From: Candidatus Babelota bacterium
Lineage (GTDB): Bacteria; Babelota; Babeliae; Babelales; Babelaceae
DNA length: 43,823 bases
Assembly (NCBI GenBank): GCA_013288045.1
Contig: JABDCP010000009.1
Location: 1-43,823 of the forward strand
Direction of reading: 5' to 3'
Below, one piece after another: positions 8,996 through 17,145 of the stretch (positions within the stretch are counted from its first letter, which is position 1; each line of letters begins with the position of its first letter). The position numbers were made by a program, and so were the translations under genes. The notes below the pieces were generated by a model. It was not told the DNA's origin, did no database searches, and saw only the letters and a list, made by a program, of their open reading frames with translations.

Positions 8996-9003
8996 AACAA
9001 TCC

Positions 9004-9399
9004 TTACGATTTTTTCAGGGCAGCTTTCTGTTCTTTGGTAAGAACTTTCTCAGCAACACGGGCAGCTTTACCGATACGATCTCTCATATAGTAGAGCTTA
9101 GCACGACGGACTTTACCCTTACGAACAAATTCAACATGCTCGACAAGAGGAGAGTAATACGGGAAAATACGTTCAACAGATATAGAGTTGGAACCGATTT
9201 TCCGGATCGTGAAGGTAGAAGCCATTCCATGGTTATGCATAGCTATAACGTCCCCTTCAAATAGCTGAATTCGTTCCTTGTCGCCCTCTTTGATTTTTTG
9301 GGACACTTTAACGGTATCTCCGACCGTAAATGAATCAAAGGTGCGTGGTTGCATACCAAATTCAAGAATCGTTTCTTTAGTATAGTGTTTTGCTTTCAT
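9004..9399 (-). CDS. rplS: 50S ribosomal protein L19 (bL19)
   Basis: 131 residues. bL19 sits at the 30S-50S interface. The core '[30 protein letters not shown]' and '[54 protein letters not shown]' match the family throughout; the Lys-rich C-terminal extension is modest. In many bacteria rplS follows trmD directly; here a separate small membrane-protein gene lies between them and rplS has its own promoter (9467-9495). Confidence 0.97.
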   Translation of the reverse strand: MKAKHYTKETILEFGMQPRTFDSFTVGDTVKVSQKIKEGDKERIQLFEGDVIAMHNHGMASTFTIRKIGSNSISVERIFPYYSPLVEHVEFVRKGKVRRAKLYYMRDRIGKAARVAEKVLTKEQKAALKKS

Positions 9400-9466
9400 G
9401 ATCGTCCTTTTCGAGGCTCTTGACGCTAAAATACTGATTAATTTTTCTGTGCATTGATTTTAGTAT

Positions 9467-9495
9467 AGGATAATTTTTCAAGTTTGTCATGTCAA
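9467..9495 (-). promoter_or_regulatory. Sigma-70-type promoter for rplS and the lipoprotein
   Basis: On the minus strand, TTGACA (9490-9495) and TATCCT (9467-9472) are 17 bases apart; an overlapping TATACT lies at 9462-9467. It is ~65 bases upstream of the rplS ATG. The consensus -35 box makes this a convincing prediction. Confidence 0.65.
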
Positions 9496-9556
9496 AATCG
9501 CTGCTAGTTACTAAGGCCTAAGATCAGCTCTGATCTAAAACAGCACACTCTTCAAG

Positions 9557-10084
9557 CTACCCTAATGCATTGAATGTTTCTCTTTGAGCCTGGATATAAC
9601 TATCCACTTCCAGTGCTTTTTTAAGCTTAGTGGTGTCACTTTGTCTTTTATAGAGCAGCATCGATCCTGAAACGAGACCTAGCCCACCAAGCGCCACTAT
9701 TGTCATTCTGTTGCGCATTAATTCAATAAGGCTGTCTGTTATATGCAACTCTGGCAACAATCCTTTTATAACAAGAATGCCACCTCCTACTATCATGCCG
9801 GTTCCCATTAACTTAATAGCCACGTCGAATGGATCCCTCTCCCATAACTTGTGTAGTTGAGCATTTCTAACTCTTCCCGCAGCAAGCTCACCAAGAGATG
9901 ATAAATATATCTTCTTATTGTTTGAACTCTGCTGACCGCCTAAAAGATCTTGAATCCCTCGCTCAAGGCTTTCAAGGTCTGAATTTTCAATAGAGCTCTT
10001 ACAAGCAGTATATGCAGCATCTTCTGCAAATAATACGCTACCAAAAAGACTCAATGTCAGAGCCATACATATTAGTTTCGTCAT
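9557..10084 (-). CDS. Small exported membrane protein, unknown function
   Basis: 175 residues; ATG preceded by AAGGAG. 'MTKLICMALTLSLFGSVLFAED' looks like a signal peptide with an 'LFA' cut site. A polar segment (~22-85) is followed by two hydrophobic stretches ('MGTGMIVGGGILVIKGLL', ~94-111, and 'MTIVALGGLGLVSGSMLLYK', ~127-146), probably a helical hairpin, and a charged C-terminal tail. No family is recognised. It is wedged between trmD and rplS but has its own promoter and lies beyond the trmD terminator, so it is likely a separate unit. Confidence 0.65.
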   Translation of the reverse strand: MTKLICMALTLSLFGSVLFAEDAAYTACKSSIENSDLESLERGIQDLLGGQQSSNNKKIYLSSLGELAAGRVRNAQLHKLWERDPFDVAIKLMGTGMIVGGGILVIKGLLPELHITDSLIELMRNRMTIVALGGLGLVSGSMLLYKRQSDTTKLKKALEVDSYIQAQRETFNALG

Positions 10085-10123
10085 GAGAATCTCCTTAATT
10101 TAGTTGTCTGCGAACTTTTTTAC

Positions 10124-10152
10124 AGTATCTATCAATGTGAGGTCGTCGTCAA
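10124..10152 (-). promoter_or_regulatory. Promoter for the 9557-10084 gene
   Basis: Minus strand: TTGACG (10147-10152), a 17-base spacer, GATACT (10124-10129). It is ~40 bases before the ATG. Confidence 0.5.
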
Positions 10153-10202
10153 ATAGCTTTGGGGCGTTGAACTCAGAGATCGGAAGGCTGAAGACTTTTC
10201 AC

Positions 10203-10222
10203 AAAAAAATTGGATTACCAAT
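10203..10222 (-). terminator. Likely intrinsic terminator of the ffh-rpsP-khpA-trmD operon
   Basis: Read on the minus strand: ATTGG, a 4-base loop, CCAAT, then a run of seven T. The stem is short but the T-run is immediate, and it stands ~45 bases beyond the trmD stop. Confidence 0.55.
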
Positions 10223-10265
10223 CTAGAGTTTTTGATAGCATCTACGTATTACCCTCACTTGTGCC

Positions 10266-11567
10266 CTATTGAGCTACGGGATTCGTGCCTAGCCATCTAT
10301 CAAATATGACTGCTGCTGCGGACCGAACAGATAAATGGTTAAACTCAGAAAAGCCCTCTATGGGACCTAAGACATAATCACAACGTTCAAGTAGGCTCGG
10401 TGCTAGACCCCGAGCAGTGCCGAGTACAAGGACTACCGGTCGCTCTTGAGACCACACGCGCTCTTGGTCGTAATAAGTAAGCCCTTTGATACCGGTAACC
10501 TGTCGTGCCGAGGTAGCAATGCAAAGAGGTTGCTTACCTTCTTGGTGCTTAATTTGAGCAAGCGCCTCATCAAATGATTCAACTAAGCATACTGCCTTTA
10601 GCGCTTCATGCCGTTGTGGATTATAGTCGATACCTATATCGGTATGCCAAAAATGGAGGAGCTTCTTAACAATCTTCTGCTGGTCTAATAAAGGTGTAAC
10701 GAGAAAGTACTTGGTAATGCCATAGGTACAGGCTGAACGGGCAATATCATGAATATCGAGTGACGTTACCGAACTAGTACCCTCGGTATCATCCCCTAGG
10801 AGTACTTGGCTATGCATAAGAATAACGTAATGAGGCGGAATTTGTTGCGCCACCAGCTTCTTATCTTCTTGTGCATAGGTATGTGAGCGTACCCATCCAA
10901 AATGATGAATCACCGAATCATGAGCAGCCTTGGTTCTTCTCCAAGATTCAATAGCTCCATGGTTACCCGAGCGTATTATCTCAGGTACTTCAAGACCCTT
11001 CCAAAGTACAGGAGCTGTATATTCAGGGTAATCGACAAAAGGGCCCGAGAAGGACTCTTCAAGCACCGATTCTTCTTTGCCTACAACACCAGGTATAAGC
11101 CTTAAAAGGCCTTCCATAAGCACCATAGCGGGAAGATCCCCTCCCATAAGGACATAGTCCCCTATAGAGACCATACAATCTGCATAGACCTCTTCAACTC
11201 GAGCATCCATACCTTCATAGCGTGCAGGTATGAGCATAATGTGCTTTTTTTCTTGCAAGATCTGAGCAAGCTTCTTCAGTAAACACTGGTCAAGCTTTTG
11301 CCCCTTTGGTGAAAAAAATATTTTATAAGCAGGACCATGCTGGAGCTCGCTCTTCTCAATACCCATTTGAATGACTTCTGGCTTTAAGAGCATTCCTGCT
11401 CCCGGCCCAAAGCTTGGACTATCGATACGTTTTTTCGGTCCTACTAAGGAAAAAAGATCTTCAACGTCTAAGGAAACAATCCCTGCATCAACCGCACGAG
11501 CAGGCAAGCTCGTCTTTATAAACGGTTCATACAGGGCTTTAAAAAGGGTAAGCGTCGATATACGCAT
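10266..11567 (-). CDS. trmD: tRNA (guanine-N1)-methyltransferase TrmD fused to a second RNA-methyltransferase-like domain
   Basis: 433 residues, against ~240-250 for ordinary TrmD. Residues 1-~230 are TrmD, which makes m1G37 in tRNA: 'PSFGPGAGML', 'ARYEGMDARVEE', the knotted SAM site 'IGDYVLMGGDLPAM' (135-148), and 'GPFVDYPEYTAP' with the likely catalytic Asp179. Residues ~245-433 match the Methyltrn_RNA_4-type SPOUT-like domain (PF09936 by recollection): 'TSLDIHDIARSACTYGITKYFLVTPLLDQQ' and 'VLVLGTARGLAPSLLERCDYVLGPI'. This domain is a separate gene near trmD in some other bacteria. The fusion may bind or modify tRNA at a second site; its substrate is unknown. It abuts khpA (stop 11568, next base). 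Confidence 0.9.
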   Translation of the reverse strand: MRISTLTLFKALYEPFIKTSLPARAVDAGIVSLDVEDLFSLVGPKKRIDSPSFGPGAGMLLKPEVIQMGIEKSELQHGPAYKIFFSPKGQKLDQCLLKKLAQILQEKKHIMLIPARYEGMDARVEEVYADCMVSIGDYVLMGGDLPAMVLMEGLLRLIPGVVGKEESVLEESFSGPFVDYPEYTAPVLWKGLEVPEIIRSGNHGAIESWRRTKAAHDSVIHHFGWVRSHTYAQEDKKLVAQQIPPHYVILMHSQVLLGDDTEGTSSVTSLDIHDIARSACTYGITKYFLVTPLLDQQKIVKKLLHFWHTDIGIDYNPQRHEALKAVCLVESFDEALAQIKHQEGKQPLCIATSARQVTGIKGLTYYDQERVWSQERPVVLVLGTARGLAPSLLERCDYVLGPIEGFSEFNHLSVRSAAAVIFDRWLGTNPVAQ

Positions 11568-11801
11568 TTACGCAGTTTCTATAACGAGATCGTGAGGATT
11601 ACCTTCTAAAGGTAAGTTAATCAATGCTCGTAAGGCCTTGAAGGTTCTTCCTTCTTTGCCGATGACACGGGCTCGGTCCTCAGGAGCAACCCTCACTTCA
11701 AAGATTATTCTATCTGAGCTCTCAATACGGGTAATGGTAAGATCTTGAGGATTATCCACAAGTTTTTCAATACAAAATCTGAGGAGTTTTTCTACGTCCA
11801 T
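11568..11801 (-). CDS. khpA: KH-domain RNA-binding protein KhpA
   Basis: 77 residues, one KH domain. 'IIFEVRVAPEDRARVIGKEGRTFKALRALIN' contains the RNA-binding GxxG loop ('IGKEGR'). KhpA usually forms a dimer or a complex with KhpB and acts on RNA in the cytoplasm. Its position between rpsP and trmD is the standard one. Its stop is immediately followed by the trmD start. Confidence 0.92.
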   Translation of the reverse strand: MDVEKLLRFCIEKLVDNPQDLTITRIESSDRIIFEVRVAPEDRARVIGKEGRTFKALRALINLPLEGNPHDLVIETA

Positions 11802-11813
11802 TGAGTACCCTAC

Positions 11814-12059
11814 TTACGCCGCTGCAGAACTTTTATATTGTCGACGCAACTTTTCAACTGAGTCGCTTACCTGAGCCCCTTTTGAGACCCACTCGCTAAT
11901 ACGGGCATCATGGAATTGAACAAGCTCTTTAGTCTCAGGATTATACGTTCCAAGAATCTCAAGAGGCTCTCCATCTCGTTTTTTACGAGAGTCGATAGCT
12001 ATAATACGATACATAGGTGCGTGAGTTCGCCCTATACGAGTCAAGCGAATTTTTACCAT
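11814..12059 (-). CDS. rpsP: 30S ribosomal protein S16 (bS16)
   Basis: 81 residues, full length. 'MVKIRLTRIGRTHAPMYRIIAIDSRKKRDGEPLEILGTYNP' is diagnostic of bS16. It lies 12 bases upstream of khpA and 33 bases downstream of ffh in the same operon. rimM, which commonly sits between khpA and trmD in such operons, is not present. Confidence 0.97.
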   Translation of the reverse strand: MVKIRLTRIGRTHAPMYRIIAIDSRKKRDGEPLEILGTYNPETKELVQFHDARISEWVSKGAQVSDSVEKLRRQYKSSAAA

Positions 12060-12092
12060 TCGTCATATCCTTTAGTTAACAGATACTCAATT

Positions 12093-13415
12093 TCATGAAC
12101 CATGTTTTCCCATCTTTCTCATGAGTGTAGCATATTGTTTAATTTGCTCAAATCGGGCAAGCAATGTATTGACGTCAGTCGGAGTAACACCCGCCCCTTG
12201 CGCGATTCTTTTTTTTCGTGACCCATCTAGTAACGAAGGTATCATTCGTTCTTTAGGGGTCATCGAGCTCATGATAGCTTTGAACTTTTTCATCTCTTTT
12301 TCAAGAACTTCCCCTTGCTCAGGAGTTACCTTTAAACCTAGATTACCAGGAAGATACTTAGTTATCGAACTGAGTGAACCTAATGAGTTCATCATAGACA
12401 TCGTTGCTGCAAAATCATCTAAGGTAAACCCTTTTGACATTGAACGGGAAAGTCTTTCCTGGTCCTGTAGCTTAATCTTCTTCTCAGCCTGCTCAAATAA
12501 GGTCTGCAAGTCGCCCATCCCCATAATTCTACTAGCCATACGCTCCGGTCTAAAGGGCTGCAAGTCTTCAAGCTTCTCACCAGTAGCTGCAAAAAGAATC
12601 GGTTTCTTTAAAGCATACCTAAACGCAAACGCTACACCACCACGTGTATCACTATCCATTTTGGTAAGTAAGGCACCCATAAAACCAACTGAGGTATCAA
12701 AGGCCTTGGCAACGGCAAGTGACTCCTGCCCTATCATACCATCAAGTACTAAGATCTTATAGTTTGGATTAACGGCTGTGTCGATCTTTTTAAGCTCACC
12801 AAGCAAGGTTTCATCAATATGGAGCCGCCCTGCTGTATCAAGGAGCAGCACATCCACCAGCTCTTTCTTCGCATATGCTTTAATATCTATCGCTGCAGCG
12901 ACAGGATCTGTCTCTTGAGAGCGATAGAAGAGTACTCCCGCCTTCTTTGCAAGAATCTCAAGTTGGTCTATCGCAGCTGGTCTATAATAATCGACCGAAG
13001 CAACCATAATATGCCTTTTTTTGCCTCGCGCTTCAGCCTGTTCCTTAAACATCAAGGCAAGCTTACCAAGAGTCGTCGTCTTACCAGAGCCCTGCAATCC
13101 AAGAACCATAATGGTAGCTGGAAACTGAAAGCTAAAGCCACTTGTAGAAGCTCCCCCTAAGAAGGTCACCATCTTATCATGGACAATTTTGACAAGCAGT
13201 TCTGCAGGCTTCATAGAGTTAATGAGCTTTTGCCCTATTACTTCTTGCCGTATCTCTTGGGTAAATGATTCAATTACTTCAAAGGGAACATCGGCCTCAA
13301 GCAAGGCATCACGTACCTTACCAAGAGCCTCATCAAGAGATTGCTCGGTAATCCGAGATCCGCTTGAAAAGCGAGAAAAAATTGAAGAAAATTTTGAAGA
13401 TAGACGATCAAACAT
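12093..13415 (-). CDS. ffh: Signal recognition particle GTPase Ffh
   Basis: 440 residues. Ffh with 4.5S RNA delivers nascent membrane proteins to FtsY and SecYEG. The N domain is at ~1-85. The G domain has the P-loop 'GLQGSGKTTTLGKLA', 'DYYRPAAIDQLE', 'LLDTAGR' and 'LTKMDSDTRGG'. The methionine-rich M domain (~300-440) carries 'MGDLQTLFEQ', 'MSMMNSLGSLS' and the RNA-binding 'MIPSLLDGSRKKRIAQGAG', which matches the usual 'S...R..RIA.GSG' site. It is first in the operon, with a TATAAT-type promoter divergent from hflX. Confidence 0.97.
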   Translation of the reverse strand: MFDRLSSKFSSIFSRFSSGSRITEQSLDEALGKVRDALLEADVPFEVIESFTQEIRQEVIGQKLINSMKPAELLVKIVHDKMVTFLGGASTSGFSFQFPATIMVLGLQGSGKTTTLGKLALMFKEQAEARGKKRHIMVASVDYYRPAAIDQLEILAKKAGVLFYRSQETDPVAAAIDIKAYAKKELVDVLLLDTAGRLHIDETLLGELKKIDTAVNPNYKILVLDGMIGQESLAVAKAFDTSVGFMGALLTKMDSDTRGGVAFAFRYALKKPILFAATGEKLEDLQPFRPERMASRIMGMGDLQTLFEQAEKKIKLQDQERLSRSMSKGFTLDDFAATMSMMNSLGSLSSITKYLPGNLGLKVTPEQGEVLEKEMKKFKAIMSSMTPKERMIPSLLDGSRKKRIAQGAGVTPTDVNTLLARFEQIKQYATLMRKMGKHGS

Positions 13416-13438
13416 ACTCGGAGGCCACCAGAATTCTT

Positions 13439-13465
13439 ATTATACTCTTATCTATAGGAAGACAA
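13439..13465 (-). promoter_or_regulatory. Promoter for the ffh operon
   Basis: Minus strand: perfect TATAAT (13439-13444), with TTGTCT (13460-13465) 15 bases upstream. The spacing is one or two bases short of ideal. The divergent hflX side holds AT-rich boxes (for example TAGAAT near 13518) but no clear pair. Confidence 0.5.
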
Positions 13466-13554
13466 ATACAACCAAGTCATATAGACTAGACATAGCTTAG
13501 TACAAATAAGTATAGCATAGAATAAAACTCTTGAACATTTTTACATGGCAGAGC

Positions 13555-14664
13555 ATGAAACCAGAATCAACAACTACTATAACACATCCCCGCACGCTCT
13601 TAGTGGGTATACATGCCCCCTATAACCATACAAAGGATATTCAGTCCTATTATGATGAGTTTATCAACTTAGTACTCTCAAATGGGCTTGAATATGATGC
13701 TACCTTTTTCACAAAAATTAGAACGGTCGACCCAGCCTACTTTCTCACTAAAGGAAAAGTGGAGGAACTCAAAGAAATCTGTGATAGAGATAACATTGAA
13801 GAAGTGATCATCTCAGAACCGATTAGTGCTCAACAAGAACGCAACTTAAGCGAACTTCTCCATCTGAGAGTGTTCGATCGAACGCAGCTTATTCTTGAGA
13901 TCTTTGAAAAAGGTGCCCAGTCAGCCGAAGGTAAAACTCAGGTTGAGCTTGCTCTCTTTGAGCACCGTAAGTCTCGACTTGCCGGCCGAGGTATCCACAT
14001 GTCTCAGCAGTCTGGCCGTATTGGAACCCGCGGCCCTGGTGAAACCCAAAAGGAAAAAGACCTTCAGCATATTGAACATCGAATGATCAAACTTCGAAGA
14101 GACCTCGAGCAGCTTGAAAGGACTCGTGAAACACAAAGAAAGCGGCGTCTTGAGACTAAGATTCCTCAAATTAGTCTTGTCGGATATACCAACGCCGGAA
14201 AATCTACGATTCTCAATCTGCTTACCAAAAGTGACGTGCTTGCTGAAAACCGATTGTTTGCAACTCTTGATACCACAACACGAGCACTCATTATCGATGG
14301 GAAAAAAAAGGGCCTCATCTCAGATACCGTAGGATTTATTCAGCAGCTTCCTCACCATCTTATCGAAGCATTTAAGTCGACACTTACAGAGCTTAAATAT
14401 GCCCACCTGCTTTTACAGGTAGTAGACATATCTGATCCAAACTGGCCAGCGCATATCCAAGTAGTTCTGGAAGTTCTTAAAGAGCTTGATATTGATAAAC
14501 CGATGTTCTATGTCTTTAATAAGGCTGACCGCCTTGGCGAAGGCGAACTGGTTGGCTACAAGATAGCGCGGTATGAGCCCCAGGTACTCGTTTCAGCTCT
14601 TTCAAAAGAAGGCATCGCTCCTTTAGTAGAATTTCTTCGTGAGTGGACTCCTGAAGAGGATTAA
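13555..14664 (+). CDS. hflX: Ribosome-splitting GTPase HflX
   Basis: 369 residues from ATG 13555; an in-frame TTG at 13531 could extend it by 8 residues. HflX binds stalled 70S ribosomes and splits them. The N-terminal HflX domain includes 'DATFFTKIRTVDPAYFLTKGKVEEL' and 'ERNLSELL..RVFDRTQLILEIFEKGAQSAEGKTQVELA'. The linker 'GPGETQKEKD' and coiled-coil 'RDLEQLERTRETQRKRR' are typical. G domain: G1 'GYTNAGKST' (~220), G3 'DTVGFI', G4 'NKAD'. Full length with intact motifs. It starts a plus-strand run divergent from ffh and is followed by a T-run terminator. Confidence 0.95.
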   Translation: MKPESTTTITHPRTLLVGIHAPYNHTKDIQSYYDEFINLVLSNGLEYDATFFTKIRTVDPAYFLTKGKVEELKEICDRDNIEEVIISEPISAQQERNLSELLHLRVFDRTQLILEIFEKGAQSAEGKTQVELALFEHRKSRLAGRGIHMSQQSGRIGTRGPGETQKEKDLQHIEHRMIKLRRDLEQLERTRETQRKRRLETKIPQISLVGYTNAGKSTILNLLTKSDVLAENRLFATLDTTTRALIIDGKKKGLISDTVGFIQQLPHHLIEAFKSTLTELKYAHLLLQVVDISDPNWPAHIQVVLEVLKELDIDKPMFYVFNKADRLGEGELVGYKIARYEPQVLVSALSKEGIAPLVEFLREWTPEED

Positions 14665-14708
14665 CCATCAGCTGATCAATCATATGTATCAGAAAAGAGC
14701 TAAAAGCA

Positions 14709-14736
14709 TTCCTTGCCTTGTTAAGGAACCTTTTTT
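14709..14736 (+). terminator. Intrinsic terminator after hflX
   Basis: TTCCTT (14709-14714) pairs with AAGGAA (14723-14728), followed by CC and six T. It is ~45 bases past the hflX stop and before the helicase gene. The helicase promoter probably lies in 14737-14798, where no consensus pair stands out. Confidence 0.6.
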
Positions 14737-14798
14737 AGACTAGCACAAGAGCATAGTACAAAGTAGGTGCTCCCCCTCACTCTACATCCAGGAACATA

Positions 14799-17012
14799 AT
14801 GAGCTTTAAAGAATTTTTTGAACAGAACTTAAACCCAGAACAGCAGCAAGTCGTAGAGCCCGAAAAAGGGGTCCTTATTGTAACCGCTGGTGCAGGATCG
14901 GGAAAGACTCGAGTTATTACGGCACGTATGGCCTATCTGATAACACAGCATCACATACCGGCTTCTCAAATCATAGCCCTTACCTTTACCAACAAAGCTG
15001 CTAAAGAAATGAAAGAGCGTATAGCTCGTTTTCTTTCCCATGAGGGGCCCCTTCCCTATGTGGGCACGTTCCATTCTTATTGCCTGCGTATACTCAAAAG
15101 CAATTCGCATCTTCTGCCGTTTAAAAGTTTCTCCCTTATGGATGAAGCTGACCAAGAAAAATTAGCTCGCGACCTTATTACTGAAAAGGGGCTCACCAAA
15201 AAGCTTCGACCAGGACAACTGGTCGCCTTTGTCTCTAAGCTAAAAAATGAAGCGACTGATGACCAAGAACGGGCTAAGCTTTGGGGCGATGATCTTTTCT
15301 ACAGAGATCTGTATTATCTCTATGAAGCTCGTAAGACTGCTGCTCACTGCCTCGATTTTGATGATCTGTTAGTGCATACTCTTGAGCTTTTTAAAAAGAA
15401 TGAGATCTTTAAAAAAGTATTCCAAGAGCATGTTCGTCATGTCCTTGTTGATGAATATCAGGATACCAATAAGGTACAACATGCGCTCCTTAAAGAACTA
15501 ACCAAAGATCAGGGTACCTTTTCACTTGACTCTTTATGTGTTGTTGGCGACGAAGATCAATCAATTTACTCATGGCGAGGAGCCACAGTAAGCAATATTA
15601 TTAATTTTAGCAAAGATTTTCCGGCAGCACGTTCGATTACCATTGAACGTAACTATCGATCAGTCCAGCCGATATTGCATATCGCTAATGAAGTTATTAA
15701 GCATAATGCCTTTAGAAATCCAAAACGGCTCTATTCAGGGCGCGATGCGGATGATTCTGTGCGCATGCTTACCTGCCAATCTGGTCATCAAGAGGGAGAA
15801 GCTGTCGCCCTTTTTCTTAAAATGCTCCGCGGACATTCAGGAATAAACTCAGCAGCCATCCTCTACCGGTCTCATTTCCAGTCCCGTTCGCTTGAAGAGG
15901 CGCTGATTCGTCATTCGATTCCTTACAAAATTATGGGCGGTATCCAATTTTATGACCGTCTTGAAATTAAGGATATGCTCGCCTACATGAGGCTTCTCGT
16001 CAATCCTTACGATAGACTTGCCTTTGCTCGTGCTATCAATAAACCGAGCCGTGGCCTTGGGGATAAATTTGAAGATCTCTTTTATGAAACATGGGATATG
16101 ATGCCCTTTGAGACCTATGCAGGCATAGCACAGATGTTACTGCAACAGGGCTCTTTAACTGCCTCAAAACATGAAGCTCTTAAAGATTTTCTGAAGACTT
16201 TTGAAGGATTCTCAAGCACCTCACAACCAAGTAAGGTCCTGAATGCACTTATTGAGAGAACCCACTATTATACCTATCTAGATTCTGCCTTTGAAAAAGA
16301 AGAAGCAGTAGCCAAAAAAGAAAACCTCAAGGAGCTTATCAATGGCGTTCTCTTCTTTGAAGAGCGGCATGAAGCCACTCTTGATAGCTTCTTACAAGAA
16401 GTATCTCTTTTGCAAGAACAGATGAATGCCCCTGAGGATACGTCTGAGTATGTGAAGCTCATGACGTTTCATGCTGCCAAGGGTCTTGAGTTTGATACGG
16501 TTATACTTTCAGGAATCGAAGAAGGAATACTCCCCAGCGCTCGCTCACTTGGTAACCAAGAATCACTTGAGGAGGAACGTCGCCTTCTCTATGTGGGCAT
16601 CACACGGGCTCGAGAACGGTTACTTATAACCCGCACAAAGTATCGCTATACATATGGAACACTCACTGACCAGCAACCATCACGTTTTCTAGATGAGATT
16701 CCTGAAGGCCACGCCCCACAGGAAGATGCCTCATATTGGAAAGAATACGAGCTTATACGCTACTTCAATGACTGGTTTTTCCATCGCGCTCAACCAGTAG
16801 CCCCCAAGAGTAGTGACGACTTAAACTATGAGCCCGCCTTTCAAGAAGAGCTCGAAGAACCCTCCTGGAAGCAATACCAACCGGTCTATCATGCTAAATT
16901 CGGGCAAGGGATCATTGAGAAAATCGAACAGAAGAGCACCTCTACGCATCTTACCATTCGCTTCAAGACAGGCATTAAAAAGCTTGATGCATCCTATATC
17001 ACCTCTTTATAA
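14799..17012 (+). CDS. Superfamily 1 DNA helicase UvrD/PcrA type
   Basis: 737 residues, the usual length. A 3'-5' DNA helicase used in nucleotide excision and mismatch repair and in clearing RecA or replication blocks. All SF1A motifs are seen: Q motif 'LNPEQQQVV', Walker A 'TAGAGSGKT' (~30-38), 'ALTFTNKAAKEM', Walker B 'VDEYQDTN', 'VVGDEDQSIYSWRGA', 'IERNYRS', 'LMTFHAAKGLEFDTV', and 'RRLLYVGITRARERL'. The C-terminal ~50 residues ('VYHAKFGQGIIEKIEQKS..LTIRFKTGIKKLDASY') fit the tail by which PcrA-type helicases bind RNA polymerase. uvrD or pcrA would both be acceptable names; no symbol is assigned. Confidence 0.95.
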   Translation: MSFKEFFEQNLNPEQQQVVEPEKGVLIVTAGAGSGKTRVITARMAYLITQHHIPASQIIALTFTNKAAKEMKERIARFLSHEGPLPYVGTFHSYCLRILKSNSHLLPFKSFSLMDEADQEKLARDLITEKGLTKKLRPGQLVAFVSKLKNEATDDQERAKLWGDDLFYRDLYYLYEARKTAAHCLDFDDLLVHTLELFKKNEIFKKVFQEHVRHVLVDEYQDTNKVQHALLKELTKDQGTFSLDSLCVVGDEDQSIYSWRGATVSNIINFSKDFPAARSITIERNYRSVQPILHIANEVIKHNAFRNPKRLYSGRDADDSVRMLTCQSGHQEGEAVALFLKMLRGHSGINSAAILYRSHFQSRSLEEALIRHSIPYKIMGGIQFYDRLEIKDMLAYMRLLVNPYDRLAFARAINKPSRGLGDKFEDLFYETWDMMPFETYAGIAQMLLQQGSLTASKHEALKDFLKTFEGFSSTSQPSKVLNALIERTHYYTYLDSAFEKEEAVAKKENLKELINGVLFFEERHEATLDSFLQEVSLLQEQMNAPEDTSEYVKLMTFHAAKGLEFDTVILSGIEEGILPSARSLGNQESLEEERRLLYVGITRARERLLITRTKYRYTYGTLTDQQPSRFLDEIPEGHAPQEDASYWKEYELIRYFNDWFFHRAQPVAPKSSDDLNYEPAFQEELEEPSWKQYQPVYHAKFGQGIIEKIEQKSTSTHLTIRFKTGIKKLDASYITSL

Positions 17013-17051
17013 GGATAGTACTGTAAGGAAGCACGTCCAACAAAAAAGAGT

Positions 17052-17145
17052 CCCCAACTATTGCTTTTCGAATTTTCGGTAAGGTAGTATAGATCTAACT
17101 GAGCTTGAGCCCAGAAAACAATACCTTACAAAAGGGAGAAATCAT
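17052..17145 (+). promoter_or_regulatory. Conserved upstream block of beta-helix gene B
   Basis: Partner of the block at 5892-5987. Here TTGCTT (17061-17066) and TAGTAT (17085-17090), spaced 18, could form the promoter. An AAAAGGGAG Shine-Dalgarno stretch precedes the ATG at 17146. Confidence 0.55.

Noticed and set aside
12121-12762. 213-codon open frame antisense to ffh
   Set aside because: It lies wholly inside the intact ffh gene on the other strand, has no recognisable domain and no ribosome site.
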